A DNA stretch of 64,000 nt from an uncultured Pseudomonadota bacterium (lineage in GTDB: Bacteria > Pseudomonadota > Gammaproteobacteria > Burkholderiales > Rhodocyclaceae). The notes under the pieces were generated by a model, which did not search any database, had not been told where the DNA came from, and saw only the letters and a list, made by a program, of their open reading frames with translations. A program made the translations under genes and the position numbers. This document shows, in pieces, positions 1 to 9,636 of the stretch (position 1 is the first letter of the stretch; each line of letters starts with the position of its first letter). Location: contig CAJBDJ010000035.1 of NCBI GenBank assembly GCA_903951825.1, forward strand, positions 1 to 64,000. The letters are read 5' to 3'.

Positions 1-228
1 GACGTCGGCCGGGATCAAATCCTTGTCGCATTCGCAACCGGCCGCATCCTTGGCCGCCGCCGCTGGCGTCCAGTAACCGGTACGCCAGCAAAGGCCGAAA
101 CCACTCTTGGCGACGACATTACGCTGGTCGATAACATAAACACGTTCCTGCGCCTGGGCAAGGTTGGCACCCAAGCCGATGCCAGCCAGCAGCGCCGCAA
201 CGAGAGACTTCTTGGCAAAATTAATCAT
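1..228 (-). CDS. OmpA-family outer membrane protein, N-terminal part (cut by window edge)
   Basis: The first 76 codons of a gene running off the left edge. The protein starts with a Lys-rich signal peptide (MINFAKKSLVAALLAG... ending near AQA, about residue 21). The mature part begins ERVYVIDQRNVVAKSGFGLCWRTGYWTP and continues with paired cysteines (CECDKD). This N-terminal block is typical of betaproteobacterial OmpA/MotB-type porins, which anchor the outer membrane to peptidoglycan through a C-terminal OmpA domain not visible here. The ATG at 226-228 has an AGGGAA ribosome site just upstream. It diverges from the next gene. Family assignment rests on the N-terminus only. Confidence 0.8.
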   Translation of the reverse strand, partial: MINFAKKSLVAALLAGIGLGANLAQAQERVYVIDQRNVVAKSGFGLCWRTGYWTPAAAAKDAAGCECDKDLIPADV

Positions 229-327
229 GTGAATTCCCTGTCAAAAAATTTAGACTGTGCATTGTAGTCGGAAAATTCGGTTTCATTGATACCCTCCGCC
301 TTTACCTCCGGAAAATTATCAAACTTT

Positions 328-2367
328 ATGCTTGCAGGCGTAAGACAGTTTTTTCGCGCTCACCTGACCCCGGCGCCGACACGAAGCTACTTGCTGGATC
401 AGACGCTTGATGCTTTTCGTGACGCCGATGCCGACCCCCTGGAGCTCATACGCCGCCTGGTGACGATCTTGCGCCCGGCTCGCAACGACGACGGGGAGGC
501 AGACCAACTCAGGGCGCAATTGCTTGATCGCCTCGAAAATGACACGCCACGCTTGCTGGCCTTTCGCCACCACGTTGTTCACTTTATTGCCAGCCGCCGT
601 CTGGTCACTTTTTTTACCGACAGCGGAATTTTGCCCGGTACCGGCTTTTTTTCGGAATGGTTCCGCATTCTCGGCAACCGCTTGCTGCCGCCGGTAGCCG
701 ACGAGCGCCGGCTGAAGGACTGCCTGCATGTGGTGTATGACCACCCCGATGACTGGCGTTGGCTTGAGCGTCAGCCCGACGAGTTTTCACAGCGCTTCTG
801 GGCCATCCTGGCGCCCATCGAGGAGTTGCGCAGCATTGACTGGCTGAGCATTCAGGATCAAATTCTTGATGCCGTGCTACTGCTTGCCCACCGCGTCAGC
901 GGCCTCGGGATTGACAGCGAACTGATGCGTGCTTCTCCCGGCTTCGATGACAGTGCGCCGCGCTTTATCGCGCTGTCGGCTGAGGCGCTCGACTTTGTCA
1001 ATGCCTTCCGCCAGCGGATTCACTCACCCGAGCCAAGCACCGACGACGGCAGCCAACTGCTGGTCATGGCCGATCAGTGTGACGAGTTTCTCAGACAGAT
1101 CCGCAAGCGCGCACTGACCGTCGGAACCAGCCTGCACCTCAGTTATCTGCTGACGCGCAGCGAGCAAAGTCTGGAACGTTTGCGCGACCTGGTAGGCATT
1201 CTGGTTTCTGCCGACCGCAATCGGCACGAGGCAATTGCTGCCTGGTCGGATTTTGCGCGCGCCGCCTTTGTCGCCGAAAATCGCCGCAACAGCCTGCGCT
1301 ATTACATGGCGCAGTTGTCGCAATTGATGGCGGTACGGGTGACTGAAAATGCCGCCCGCTCCGGCGAACACTATATTTGCGAAACGGCGGCCGATTATTC
1401 GGCAATGTGGTGGTCGGCCGCCGGCGCTGGCGCCCTGATTGGCGGCATGGCCTTGCTGAAGATTTTTGCCGGCGCTTTGCATGCCCCGCTCTTTGTCGAG
1501 GCCGTGTTGTTCAGCCTGATTTACGGCCTCGGCTTCGTTCTCATCTACCTGCTTGGCATGACGGTGGCGACCAAGCAGCCGGCGATGACAGCGCAAACGC
1601 TGGCCAGCCTGTTGAGCGATATCAAACCCAGTCGGGCGGCTGATATCGAACGCGTCGTCGACGTCATCGCCGCCGTCTGCCGCAGCCAACTGGCGGCGAT
1701 TGGCGGCAACGTGATGGTCGCGTTGCCGGTCGCCATCGGCATCGGCTGGGGCTTGAGCGAACTAGCCGAAATGCCGGTGGTGCCGCTGGAGAAGGGGGCG
1801 CACCTGCTGGAAGACCTCGACCCGCTGGGCTGGGCGCTGCCGCACGCGGCAATTGCCGGGTTTTACCTGTTTCTCTCGGGATTGATCACCGGCTATTTTG
1901 ACAATCAGGCGGCCTATTCCGACTTTGGGACGCGGGTTGCCCGCCTGCGCTGGTTGCGGCGTCTGGTCGGTGAAGGCCGCAGCGAACGGTTCGGCAATTA
2001 TCTGCAAGCGCGGCTGGGCGGCATCATGGGTAATTTCCTGTTCGGCTGCATGCTCGGGTCGACCGGCGTCATTGGCACGATTCTCGGTTTGCCGCTGGAT
2101 ATCCGGCATATTGCCTTTTCGTCGGCAAACATCGGCTATGCCATCGTTGCCTTCGATTTCGCGTTGCCACTCAAAGCGCTGCTTTGGGGGGCGCTCGGGA
2201 TCGCCTTGATCGGCTTGACCAATCTGGCCGTCAGCTTCGCCCTCGCCCTGCGCACGGCGCTCGGTGCGCGGCGCGTCGAATTCCGCCATTGGGCGCCGCT
2301 GCTGCAGGCCACCTGGCGACGCTTCCGGCAACATCCGGGCAGTTTCCTGCTGCCGGCGCGCGAGTAG
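328..2367 (+). CDS. Gcr-type 'site-specific recombinase' family membrane protein
   Basis: A 679-residue protein of the SpecificRecomb family, whose namesake is gonococcal Gcr. The N-terminal half is soluble and helical. The C-terminal half, from about residue 355, holds several hydrophobic segments (around 355-380, 390-415, 460-480, 500-525 and near the end), so it is an integral membrane protein. No serine- or tyrosine-recombinase catalytic motif is visible, so the family name should not be read as a proven activity. I chose the ATG at 328; an in-frame TTG at 286 would add 14 residues but has no better ribosome site. The gene ends 9 bases before tamA and may share its transcript. Confidence 0.75.
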   Translation: MLAGVRQFFRAHLTPAPTRSYLLDQTLDAFRDADADPLELIRRLVTILRPARNDDGEADQLRAQLLDRLENDTPRLLAFRHHVVHFIASRRLVTFFTDSGILPGTGFFSEWFRILGNRLLPPVADERRLKDCLHVVYDHPDDWRWLERQPDEFSQRFWAILAPIEELRSIDWLSIQDQILDAVLLLAHRVSGLGIDSELMRASPGFDDSAPRFIALSAEALDFVNAFRQRIHSPEPSTDDGSQLLVMADQCDEFLRQIRKRALTVGTSLHLSYLLTRSEQSLERLRDLVGILVSADRNRHEAIAAWSDFARAAFVAENRRNSLRYYMAQLSQLMAVRVTENAARSGEHYICETAADYSAMWWSAAGAGALIGGMALLKIFAGALHAPLFVEAVLFSLIYGLGFVLIYLLGMTVATKQPAMTAQTLASLLSDIKPSRAADIERVVDVIAAVCRSQLAAIGGNVMVALPVAIGIGWGLSELAEMPVVPLEKGAHLLEDLDPLGWALPHAAIAGFYLFLSGLITGYFDNQAAYSDFGTRVARLRWLRRLVGEGRSERFGNYLQARLGGIMGNFLFGCMLGSTGVIGTILGLPLDIRHIAFSSANIGYAIVAFDFALPLKALLWGALGIALIGLTNLAVSFALALRTALGARRVEFRHWAPLLQATWRRFRQHPGSFLLPARE

Positions 2368-2376
2368 AATCCGCGC

Positions 2377-4053
2377 GTGCTGTTTCCCGCCCGCCGCCTA
2401 CTTCTCCTTTTGCTCGGTTTCTTGCCCTTGATCGCCGAGGGTGGCGAGGTGCTTCTTGAGGCGCCGGCGGCGATCAGCGACTTGCTGAAGCCGCACCTGC
2501 CGGAAGACGGCGGCGGCCAGTTGCCGACGCTGGCCGGCGAAATTCTGGCGACGGAAGGCTATTTTTCCCCAACGATCCGCAGCAGCGACGACGGCGACCC
2601 TTTGCGCCTGATCATCGACCCCGGCCCACGCACGTTGATAGAACAGGTCGAACTGGTGGTCGACGGACCAATCGCCCCGACCACCCGGGCGACGCTGATT
2701 GCCGACTGGGGGCTGCCGGTCGGCCAGCCGTTTCGTCAGGCCGACTGGGATCAGGCCAAGCAGCAACTGCTTGCGCGACTGCTGGCCGAAGATCACGCTG
2801 CCGCGCGCTTGGTCGACAGCCTGGCGGAAATTGACCCGGCGGCTGCCAGTGCGCGTCTCAACGCGCATTACGCGGCGGGGCCGCGCTACCGCTTCGGTGC
2901 TTTGCGCATTGAGGGGCTGGAACGCTATTCACCGGCTCTGATCGCCCGCTACAACCGCAGCGTCGAGTCCGGCGCGGCTTATCGCGAGGAACAACTGAGC
3001 GCCTTGCAAAGCACCTTGCAGGCAACGCCTTACTTTTCATCGGTGAGCGTTCAGCTCGATCGCGAGGCGCTGAGTGGCAGCGGCGATGTCGTCGATGCCG
3101 ACGTCCTCGTCCGCGTTCGCGAACGCGCCGCCCACCGACTGTCCTTTGGCGCCGGCGCCAGCTCGAATACCGGCGCCCGCGTCGAATTCAATTACCACAC
3201 GCCCAATCTCTTCAACCAGGCCTGGACGCTCGATAGCGGGATGCGCATTGAGCAAAAGAAGCAAACGATTTTCAGCGACGTTTTCTTGCCGCCGGATGAA
3301 AAAAATCGCCGCCACAGCCTCGGCGCGATGGCCGAAGGCACCGACATCCAGGGTCTCAAAACCGATCGTTACGCCGTCGGCGTGCAAAGTGCCCGGCAAC
3401 GCGGCAGCATCGAACAACGCCTGGCGCTGCAGTGGCAGCGCGAGTACATCCGGCCGAGCGGCGGCGAAAAAACCAGCAGCGTCGCGCTGGTTCCCAACAT
3501 CATGTGGACCTGGCGGGAGGTTGATAACGTGCTTGATCCGCATCGCGGCATCGTCCTCCAGACGCAAATCGGCGGCGCCGCCAAAGCCGTGCTGTCGGAT
3601 CAGAATTTCCTTCGCCTTTACGCGCGCTACCAGCACTTCATACCGCTCACTCGTCTCGATACGCTGATTTTGCACGGCGAGCTCGGCCGCACCTTCGCCG
3701 ACTCGCGCGACGGCATTCCGCAGGATTACGTCTTCCGCACCGGCGGCACCGGCTCGGTGCGCGGCTATCCGTACCAGAGCCTGGGCGTCAAGAATGGCAA
3801 CGCCATCGTCGGCGGTCGCTATCTCGCCGTCGCCAGTGCCGAGGCGACGCACTGGCTGAATCAGCAATGGGGCATCGCTGCTTTCGTCGATGCCGGCGAT
3901 GCCGTTGATTCGCTACAGGATGCCCGTCTTGCCCTCGGCTACGGCCTCGGGGCGCGTTGGCGCAGCCCGGCCGGGCCGCTTGGTTTCGATCTCGCTTACG
4001 GACAACGGATCGATCAATTCCAGGTGCATTTTTCACTGGCGATTCCCTTTTAA
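2377..4053 (+). CDS. tamA: Outer membrane assembly factor TamA (BamA/Omp85 family)
   Basis: A 558-residue protein with a hydrophobic signal peptide (first ~22 residues), POTRA-type repeats to about residue 250 (for example the block starting GPRYRFGALRIEGLERYSP near 170), and a C-terminal Omp85 beta-barrel. The barrel carries the FRTGGTGSVRGYPYQSLG motif typical of the family (VRGY in the L6 loop) and ends in phenylalanine (HFSLAIPF), the usual barrel-assembly signal. With TamB it forms the translocation and assembly module that inserts autotransporters and other proteins into the outer membrane. The start is GTG at 2377. The next gene, tamB, starts one base after the stop, which suggests translational coupling and confirms the pairing. 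Confidence 0.9.
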   Translation: MLFPARRLLLLLLGFLPLIAEGGEVLLEAPAAISDLLKPHLPEDGGGQLPTLAGEILATEGYFSPTIRSSDDGDPLRLIIDPGPRTLIEQVELVVDGPIAPTTRATLIADWGLPVGQPFRQADWDQAKQQLLARLLAEDHAAARLVDSLAEIDPAAASARLNAHYAAGPRYRFGALRIEGLERYSPALIARYNRSVESGAAYREEQLSALQSTLQATPYFSSVSVQLDREALSGSGDVVDADVLVRVRERAAHRLSFGAGASSNTGARVEFNYHTPNLFNQAWTLDSGMRIEQKKQTIFSDVFLPPDEKNRRHSLGAMAEGTDIQGLKTDRYAVGVQSARQRGSIEQRLALQWQREYIRPSGGEKTSSVALVPNIMWTWREVDNVLDPHRGIVLQTQIGGAAKAVLSDQNFLRLYARYQHFIPLTRLDTLILHGELGRTFADSRDGIPQDYVFRTGGTGSVRGYPYQSLGVKNGNAIVGGRYLAVASAEATHWLNQQWGIAAFVDAGDAVDSLQDARLALGYGLGARWRSPAGPLGFDLAYGQRIDQFQVHFSLAIPF

Positions 4054-4054
4054 G

Positions 4055-7000
4055 ATGCGCCGCCGAGCCACCCTCGCCGCCTTGCTGCTGTTGGCCTTGC
4101 TGGCTGTCACTGCCGCCTGGGTGGCGCACAGCAACGCCGCCTTGCGCGGCATTCTCGGCATCGCCAGCCAGGCCAGCGGCGGGCGCCTGCAGATCGGCAA
4201 AATCAGCGGCACGCTGAGTGGGCCGCTGGCCATCGAGCAAGTGCTTTGGCAAAGCCCCGAGCTGCGCATCAACATCAGCGCCATCGACGCCGACTGGCAA
4301 CCCGCCGCCTTGCTGCGCGGCAAACTGGCAATCACCACCTTGAGCCTGGGCGAGCTGCGCGTTGACATCCTCGGCAGCAGCGACAGCACGCCGCCAGCCC
4401 AGGACTGGCAACTGCCGTTGGCGCTCAGCATCGAGAAACTCGCCATTCATTCGTTCGATCTGGGCGGACTTGTCGCCGCCAGCGAGATCAGCGCCCGCCT
4501 GCACAGCGACGCTCAAACGCATCAGCTTGATGACTTTGTCGCCACCCTCGGCCTGCTCAAGCTGAGCGGCAAGGCCAGTCTCGCAGGCCAGGCGCCGCAC
4601 CCGTTGCAACTGGCACTCAAGGTCAGCGGCCATCTCGACGCACGTCCGCTGCACCTGGCGATCAATGCTGCCGGCCCGCTCGCCCGAATTGCCCTCGACG
4701 CGCGCGGCGAAGCCGGCATCAGCGGCAGCGCCCAGGCGACGCTGACGCCGTTTGCCGCAGCCGGCTTTGCCGACGCCCGGCTGGCGCTTGACGGCATCGA
4801 TCTATCGGCATGGTTGGCCGGAGCGCCGCGTACCGACCTCGCGCTGAGGATCAATCTACAACCCGCCGCTGAAGGTCTGACCGGCGATTTTTCGCTCAGC
4901 AACCGGCAGCCCGGCGCGCTGGATCGTCAAAAACTGCCGCTCGAAGAACTCAGCGGGCAGCTCGACGGCACGGGCGCGGCCTTGCATTTCAGCCAACTGA
5001 GCGCTCGCCTGAGCGGCGGCGGACGCCTTCAAGGCAGCGCCGAGTGGCAGGACGAAAGGCTGCACCTGGCGCTTCAGGCCAGCCGGATTGACGCCCTTGC
5101 GCTGCATACGCAACTGCGCAAAACCCAACTCGGCGGCCGCCTCGACGCCGACCTCGGCAGCCAGCAACAAGGCCTCAACGCTGACCTCAGCGATCCGCGC
5201 TTCCGCCTCAAGCTTGAAGCCGCCCATAACGCCGGCCGGCTCACGCTGCCGCTGCTGGAATTGGCTGCCGGCAACTCGCTGCTGAAAGCCGCCGGCGAAC
5301 TCCGCCTCGACGCGGCGCAAACCTTCAATGTCAGCGGCGAGCTCAGCAATTTCGATCCGCGCCGTTTCTTCAAGGCGCCCGCCGCACTCCTCAACAGCCG
5401 CTTCAGCGGCCACGGACAACTCGCCCCGCGCCCGCAGCTGGCGGCCAGTTTTCAGATCAGCAACAGCCACCTGGCCGGCGCACCGCTCGCCGGCCAGGGC
5501 GAACTCCGACTCGCCTGGCCAGTGCTGCAGCGCGCCGACATCACGCTCAATATCGGCGAAAATCAGCTCAAGGCGCATGGCGCTTTCGGGCGGGCGGGCG
5601 ACGCGCTTGAGGTCGTCATCCAGGCACCGCGACTCGCCCCCCTCGGAGTCGACGGCGATCTCGATGCCCGGGTGCAACTGGCGGGCAGCATCAACGCCCT
5701 GCAATTGAGCGCGACGGCTCGCGCCAGCCGCCTCGGCCGCGCCGGCAGCGGACAAATCAAGGGACTGATGCTGAAACTCGACGCCGCCACTAGGGCGGCA
5801 GCGCCAATTGCCCTCGAACTGGCGATTGCCCGCATTGACAGCGCCGAACAAGACGGGCTGCTGAACGATGTCGAGATTCAGGTGAGCGGCAACAACCATC
5901 ATCAGACAATCGTCGGCAGCGGCCGGCTGGCTGATCGGCAGCGGCTGGCGCTGCGCCTCGCGGGCGGGCTCGACAAGCTGAACTGGCGCGGCGAAGTGCA
6001 GGCAGCGACCCTCAGTGAGGGGGCGCTGACTTTCAGCCTCAGCGCCCCGGCGCCGCTCAGTCTGGCTGCCGAGGCCTGGTCGATTGGCCCGGCGCGGCTC
6101 GCCGGCAGCCATCAGGGACACGCCTGGCAAGCCAGCCTGCAAGCGGCAGCCGATAAGCACAGGCTGCACGCCGAACTCGGCGGGCACGGCCCGCGTCTCG
6201 GCGAAGTCAGCGGACAAATCGACGCGACCATGCGCAGCGCCTGGGCAATCAACGATCAGGCGCCGTGGCTGATCAGCCTGAGCAGTCGCAGCGACGACCT
6301 CGGCTGGCTGGCCGCGCTCGCCGGCGAGCCATGGAAAAGCGGCGGTCGCCTCAATGGCCAGCTGAAAATTGCCGGCACGCCGGCACAGCCAGTGTCCAGC
6401 GGACAATTACGGGGTCAGAGCCTGCGCCTGCAAAATAGCGAATACGGCTTGCATCTGGATCATGGCGAACTGGCCATCGACCTCGGCAACAATCTGCTGC
6501 GGATCATCAAGCTCGATTTCGACAGTATTTTGCAAAAGCCGCCGAGCGCTTTATTGCGCGAAAGAAGCAACCTCGCCGCTCTCGCCGAGAGCCACGGTCG
6601 GCTCGGAATCACTGGCGAAATGCGGGTTGACCGCCAAGCGGCGGGCGAACGGGCGGCGCTTGACCTGAGCTTTGAGCGTGTCGGCGTCTATCAGCGCCCC
6701 GACGCCTGGGTTCTGGTCTCCGGCAACGCCCGCCTGAGCATTGCCGACGAGGCCTTCGGCATTCTCGGCAAACTGACTGCCGACGCCGGTTACTGGCAAC
6801 TTGCCGATGCCGGTACCCCCAGACTCTCCGACGATGTCGTGATCAAGGTACCCGAGCGCCGCCAGAAGGCTCGTTTACGCCCCAAGCTGGAAGTCGATGT
6901 CAGCGCCGATCTCGGCAAAAACTTTCTCTTCAGCGGCGCCGGGCTACGCAGCCGGCTGACCGGCGATGTCCGCCTGCGCGCCAGCGGCCGCGACTTGCCG

Positions 7001-7690
7001 CGCGCCACCGGCAGCATTCGCTCACGCGACGGGCGCTTTGAAGCCTACGGACAACAGCTCGAAATCGAGCGCGGCATTCTCAGTTTTCAGGGCTTGCTCG
7101 ACAATCCGGCGCTCGACGTGCGTGCCGTGCGCAAGGGTCTGGCGGTCGAAGCCGGTGTCCAGGTCAGCGGCACGGCGCAAAAACCACGGATCAGGCTGAT
7201 TTCCGACCCGGAACTGCCCGACCCCGAAAAACTGAGCTGGCTGGTGCTCGGCCACGGCCCCGAGCAAATGGGCGCCGGCGATGCTAGCGTGCTGCTTTCG
7301 GCGGCTGGCAGCATTCTCGGTCGTGATTCCGGCGGCATCGTCAAGGAGCTAAGCAGCACTTTCGGGATCGACGAGTTCGGCCTTCGCCAAGGCCAGATCG
7401 GCGACACCGGCAGCCGCGCACCGGGTAGTCGCGTCGCCGGCAGCAGTATCGACACCACGGCGAGCACCGGCAACCAGATTCTCAGTGTCGGCAAGCGCTT
7501 GTCGTCAAACGCCCTGCTTTCCTACGAGCAAGCCCTGGGTGAAGCCGAGAGTGTCGTCAAATTGACCGTCAACCTGACGCGCGAAATTTCAATCATCGGC
7601 CGCGCCGGCAGCGACAACGCGCTGGATATTTTCTACACCATCAGCTTTGGCAAGCCGCCGCGCAGCCCGAGGGGCAAAAAAGCCCCCTAG
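4055..7690 (+). CDS. tamB: Translocation and assembly module inner membrane protein TamB
   Basis: A 1211-residue AsmA/DUF490-type protein. It starts with a positively charged N-terminus and one transmembrane segment (MRRRATLAALLLLALLAVTAAW). A very long periplasmic region follows, rich in repeated beta-strands such as LGRAGSGQIKGLML, as expected for the hydrophobic-groove lipid or protein conduit. The conserved C-terminal DUF490 domain includes DNPALDVRAVRKG and the tail with VGKRLSSNALLSYEQALG and VKLTVNLTREISIIGRAGSDNALDIFYTISFGK-like blocks. The ATG at 4055 lies one base after the tamA stop. The open frame extends upstream to 3890, but that part overlaps tamA and is not used. Confidence 0.92.
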   Translation: MRRRATLAALLLLALLAVTAAWVAHSNAALRGILGIASQASGGRLQIGKISGTLSGPLAIEQVLWQSPELRINISAIDADWQPAALLRGKLAITTLSLGELRVDILGSSDSTPPAQDWQLPLALSIEKLAIHSFDLGGLVAASEISARLHSDAQTHQLDDFVATLGLLKLSGKASLAGQAPHPLQLALKVSGHLDARPLHLAINAAGPLARIALDARGEAGISGSAQATLTPFAAAGFADARLALDGIDLSAWLAGAPRTDLALRINLQPAAEGLTGDFSLSNRQPGALDRQKLPLEELSGQLDGTGAALHFSQLSARLSGGGRLQGSAEWQDERLHLALQASRIDALALHTQLRKTQLGGRLDADLGSQQQGLNADLSDPRFRLKLEAAHNAGRLTLPLLELAAGNSLLKAAGELRLDAAQTFNVSGELSNFDPRRFFKAPAALLNSRFSGHGQLAPRPQLAASFQISNSHLAGAPLAGQGELRLAWPVLQRADITLNIGENQLKAHGAFGRAGDALEVVIQAPRLAPLGVDGDLDARVQLAGSINALQLSATARASRLGRAGSGQIKGLMLKLDAATRAAAPIALELAIARIDSAEQDGLLNDVEIQVSGNNHHQTIVGSGRLADRQRLALRLAGGLDKLNWRGEVQAATLSEGALTFSLSAPAPLSLAAEAWSIGPARLAGSHQGHAWQASLQAAADKHRLHAELGGHGPRLGEVSGQIDATMRSAWAINDQAPWLISLSSRSDDLGWLAALAGEPWKSGGRLNGQLKIAGTPAQPVSSGQLRGQSLRLQNSEYGLHLDHGELAIDLGNNLLRIIKLDFDSILQKPPSALLRERSNLAALAESHGRLGITGEMRVDRQAAGERAALDLSFERVGVYQRPDAWVLVSGNARLSIADEAFGILGKLTADAGYWQLADAGTPRLSDDVVIKVPERRQKARLRPKLEVDVSADLGKNFLFSGAGLRSRLTGDVRLRASGRDLPRATGSIRSRDGRFEAYGQQLEIERGILSFQGLLDNPALDVRAVRKGLAVEAGVQVSGTAQKPRIRLISDPELPDPEKLSWLVLGHGPEQMGAGDASVLLSAAGSILGRDSGGIVKELSSTFGIDEFGLRQGQIGDTGSRAPGSRVAGSSIDTTASTGNQILSVGKRLSSNALLSYEQALGEAESVVKLTVNLTREISIIGRAGSDNALDIFYTISFGKPPRSPRGKKAP

Positions 7691-7718
7691 CCCGCGGGCG
7701 GGCGACCAACGCTACAAC

Positions 7719-8324
7719 TTACTTACCTTTCGGGGCAGCCACCACCGAGAGGGCAATACCTTCGACGAAAGTCGCTTCAACCTGGTTGCCGACCTGCACT
7801 TTCTTCAACAACTCAGGATCGCTGACCGCGACTTCAAGCGTGCGTTTGGCACCGCGCAAAGTCACTGTCTGCGCCTTGGGGTTGATGGCCACGACATTGG
7901 CGATCACCGTGACGGTTCTCTCCAGCGTTCCCTCCGGCTTGCTGCCAAGCGGGGCGCTGGTTTGGCTGGTCGATTCGCGGCGTTCACGAATCCCCTTGTT
8001 TTCGACTGTCTTGAGTTCAAGCACCAGCGCCTGGACATAGGTCAGCGTGACCAAGTCACCAATCCGTATCTGGTCGAAATTTTTGACTTCATCGCCGGCC
8101 GGGAGGATCAGCAGGTTGCCTTGCGGGCCGACCAGCGTGACCTGGCGCGTTTTTTTGTTGATTGCCTTGACCTTGCCCTGAATCTGGATGGCATCGGCCT
8201 CGGCTATCTTGTTGGGCGCTTGGGCGACCATCGTCGCCGCCTGCGGGGCGCTCTGGGCGAGAACGGTCAGTGGTGCGGCCAAAATGCTGGCGGCGAGAAG
8301 CAGGACGGTTTTATTGAATTTCAT
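7719..8324 (-). CDS. Periplasmic protein with two tandem DUF5666-like domains, function unknown
   Basis: A 201-residue protein with a clear signal peptide (MKFNKTVLLLAASILAAPLTVLAQ). The mature part contains two similar ~60-residue halves. Each begins with a strand pattern of the kind V-x-A-I-N-x-K-x-x-x-V-T-L (KAINKKTRQVTLVGPQG near residue 54 and VAINPKAQTVTLRGAKR near 148). Each ends with x-V-G-(D/N)-x-V-x-x-x-(Y/F)-V (RIGDLVTLTYVQALVLEL and QVGNQVEATFVEGIALSV). This looks like an internal duplication of a small beta-barrel of the DUF5666/OB-like kind. It is convergent with tamB and divergent from the efflux operon. I do not recognise a specific function. Confidence 0.7.
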   Translation of the reverse strand: MKFNKTVLLLAASILAAPLTVLAQSAPQAATMVAQAPNKIAEADAIQIQGKVKAINKKTRQVTLVGPQGNLLILPAGDEVKNFDQIRIGDLVTLTYVQALVLELKTVENKGIRERRESTSQTSAPLGSKPEGTLERTVTVIANVVAINPKAQTVTLRGAKRTLEVAVSDPELLKKVQVGNQVEATFVEGIALSVVAAPKGK

Positions 8325-8465
8325 TTTCAGCCTTTCGGGTGGTCAGATGAGGATGAACATTGTAACCACGCCGCTTCGCTTCCGTGCGCCATGCCCGGAG
8401 CCAGGAGGCGGGGATTGAAGTCGGGTTAATATCCGGCTGTCCGAGCCGTTATCCTGGAGCTGCCC

Positions 8466-9623
8466 ATGTTTCATTCCAAATTTGTTGTAGCGCTGGCCAT
8501 TGGCCTCGTTCTTGCCGCCTGTGGCGACGAAAAAACCGCCCCCGTGCGCGGGCCGAGCGAAGTCACCGCAATCAAGGTCGTCGCCCAGGAAACGCCGGTC
8601 ACTTACGAGTACACCGCGCAAACCGAAAGCTCGCAATTGGTCGAGATTCGCACGCGGGTTTCCGGCTTTCTCGACCGGCGTGCCTACAAGGAGGGCAGCC
8701 AGGTGCGCAGTGGTCAAACACTGTTTCAGATTGACCGCAAGCCGTTTGAGGCACAACTGGCGGCGGCGCGCGGTGAACTCTCGGCGCAACAGGCGCGGCA
8801 GGCGGTGGCACAGGCAACACTGGCGCGCGTCAGGCCGCTGGTCGAGCAGAATGCCCTGTCGAAGAAGGATCTCGACGATGCCGTCGGCAATGAGCGGACG
8901 GCACAGGCGGCCGTCGAGGTGGCGCGCGCCAATGTGCTGAGCGCCGAACTCAACCTCGGCTACACCACCATCAAAAGCCCACTCAACGGACTCGCCAGCG
9001 CGGCCAGGATTCAGGATGGCAGCTACCTCAACGCCAACAGCCAGGACGCCTTGCTGACCACCGTGGCGGCGCTCGATCCGATGCGCGTTGTCTTTTCGGT
9101 CTCCGAAAATGACCTGCTCAAATACCGCGACGCCATCGCCAAAGGCACGCTGAAGGCACCGGCCAACGACAATTACGTGATTGAAGTGGTGCTTGCCGAT
9201 GGCTCGCTGTATCCCGAAAAAGGTCGCCTGACGTTTGCCGATACCGCTTATTCGCAAGGCACCGGCACCATTTTGCTGCGCGCCGAAGTCGCCAATCCCA
9301 AGGGCGCGCTAGTACCCGGCCAGTTTGTCCGCGCCCGCCTGCAGGGAGCGAGCTATCCGCAAGGCATTCTGATACCGCAAAAGGCGGTGCAGCAAAGCGG
9401 CCAAGGGTATTTTGTGTGGATCATCGACAAGGACGGCAAGGCGCAGACACGGCCGATCGAGGTCGGCAGCTGGATGGATGATAAATGGCATGTGTTGTCC
9501 GGACTCAAGGCCGGCGATACGCTGATCGTCGATGGCCTCATGCGTCTGGCGCCCGGGGTTCCGGTCAAGCCGCTGGCGGCGGCTCCCCCGGTGCCTCCGG
9601 CCACCCCGGCACCAGCCAAGTAA
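8466..9623 (+). CDS. RND efflux periplasmic adaptor (AcrA/MexA family lipoprotein)
   Basis: A 385-residue membrane fusion protein. The signal peptide ends in a lipobox (VLAAC, Cys19), so it is lipid-anchored in the inner membrane. It has the usual order: barrel-sandwich half (VEIRTRVSGFLDRRAYKEGSQVRSGQTLF), coiled-coil hairpin (about residues 95-165), second lipoyl half (LGYTTIKSPLNGLAS) and beta-barrel/membrane-proximal domains. It bridges the inner-membrane pump encoded next and the outer membrane factor. The TGGAG ribosome site is 6-7 bases before the ATG. First gene of a three-gene operon. The proline/alanine-rich tail is unremarkable. The drug or solvent substrate cannot be told from sequence. 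Confidence 0.9.
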   Translation: MFHSKFVVALAIGLVLAACGDEKTAPVRGPSEVTAIKVVAQETPVTYEYTAQTESSQLVEIRTRVSGFLDRRAYKEGSQVRSGQTLFQIDRKPFEAQLAAARGELSAQQARQAVAQATLARVRPLVEQNALSKKDLDDAVGNERTAQAAVEVARANVLSAELNLGYTTIKSPLNGLASAARIQDGSYLNANSQDALLTTVAALDPMRVVFSVSENDLLKYRDAIAKGTLKAPANDNYVIEVVLADGSLYPEKGRLTFADTAYSQGTGTILLRAEVANPKGALVPGQFVRARLQGASYPQGILIPQKAVQQSGQGYFVWIIDKDGKAQTRPIEVGSWMDDKWHVLSGLKAGDTLIVDGLMRLAPGVPVKPLAAAPPVPPATPAPAK

Positions 9624-9636
9624 GCGGGAGGCGACG

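Noticed and set aside
1024-1689. Long minus-strand frames inside the Gcr-type gene (also at 319-744 and 1762-2334)
   Set aside because: Antisense shadows of a GC-rich coding region, with no ribosome sites or recognisable domains.
328-2367. Reading the 'site-specific recombinase' family gene as a mobile-element integrase
   Set aside because: The protein is a multi-pass membrane protein without catalytic motifs of tyrosine or serine recombinases. The family name is historical, and no attachment sites or phage genes are near.
4856-6406. 516-codon minus-strand frame opposite tamB
   Set aside because: Long only because of the high GC3 of tamB; the composition is Arg/Ala-rich and matches no family.
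7647-8429. 260-codon plus-strand frame antisense to the DUF5666-like gene
   Set aside because: The minus-strand frame has a signal peptide and a coherent duplicated domain; the plus frame is its shadow.
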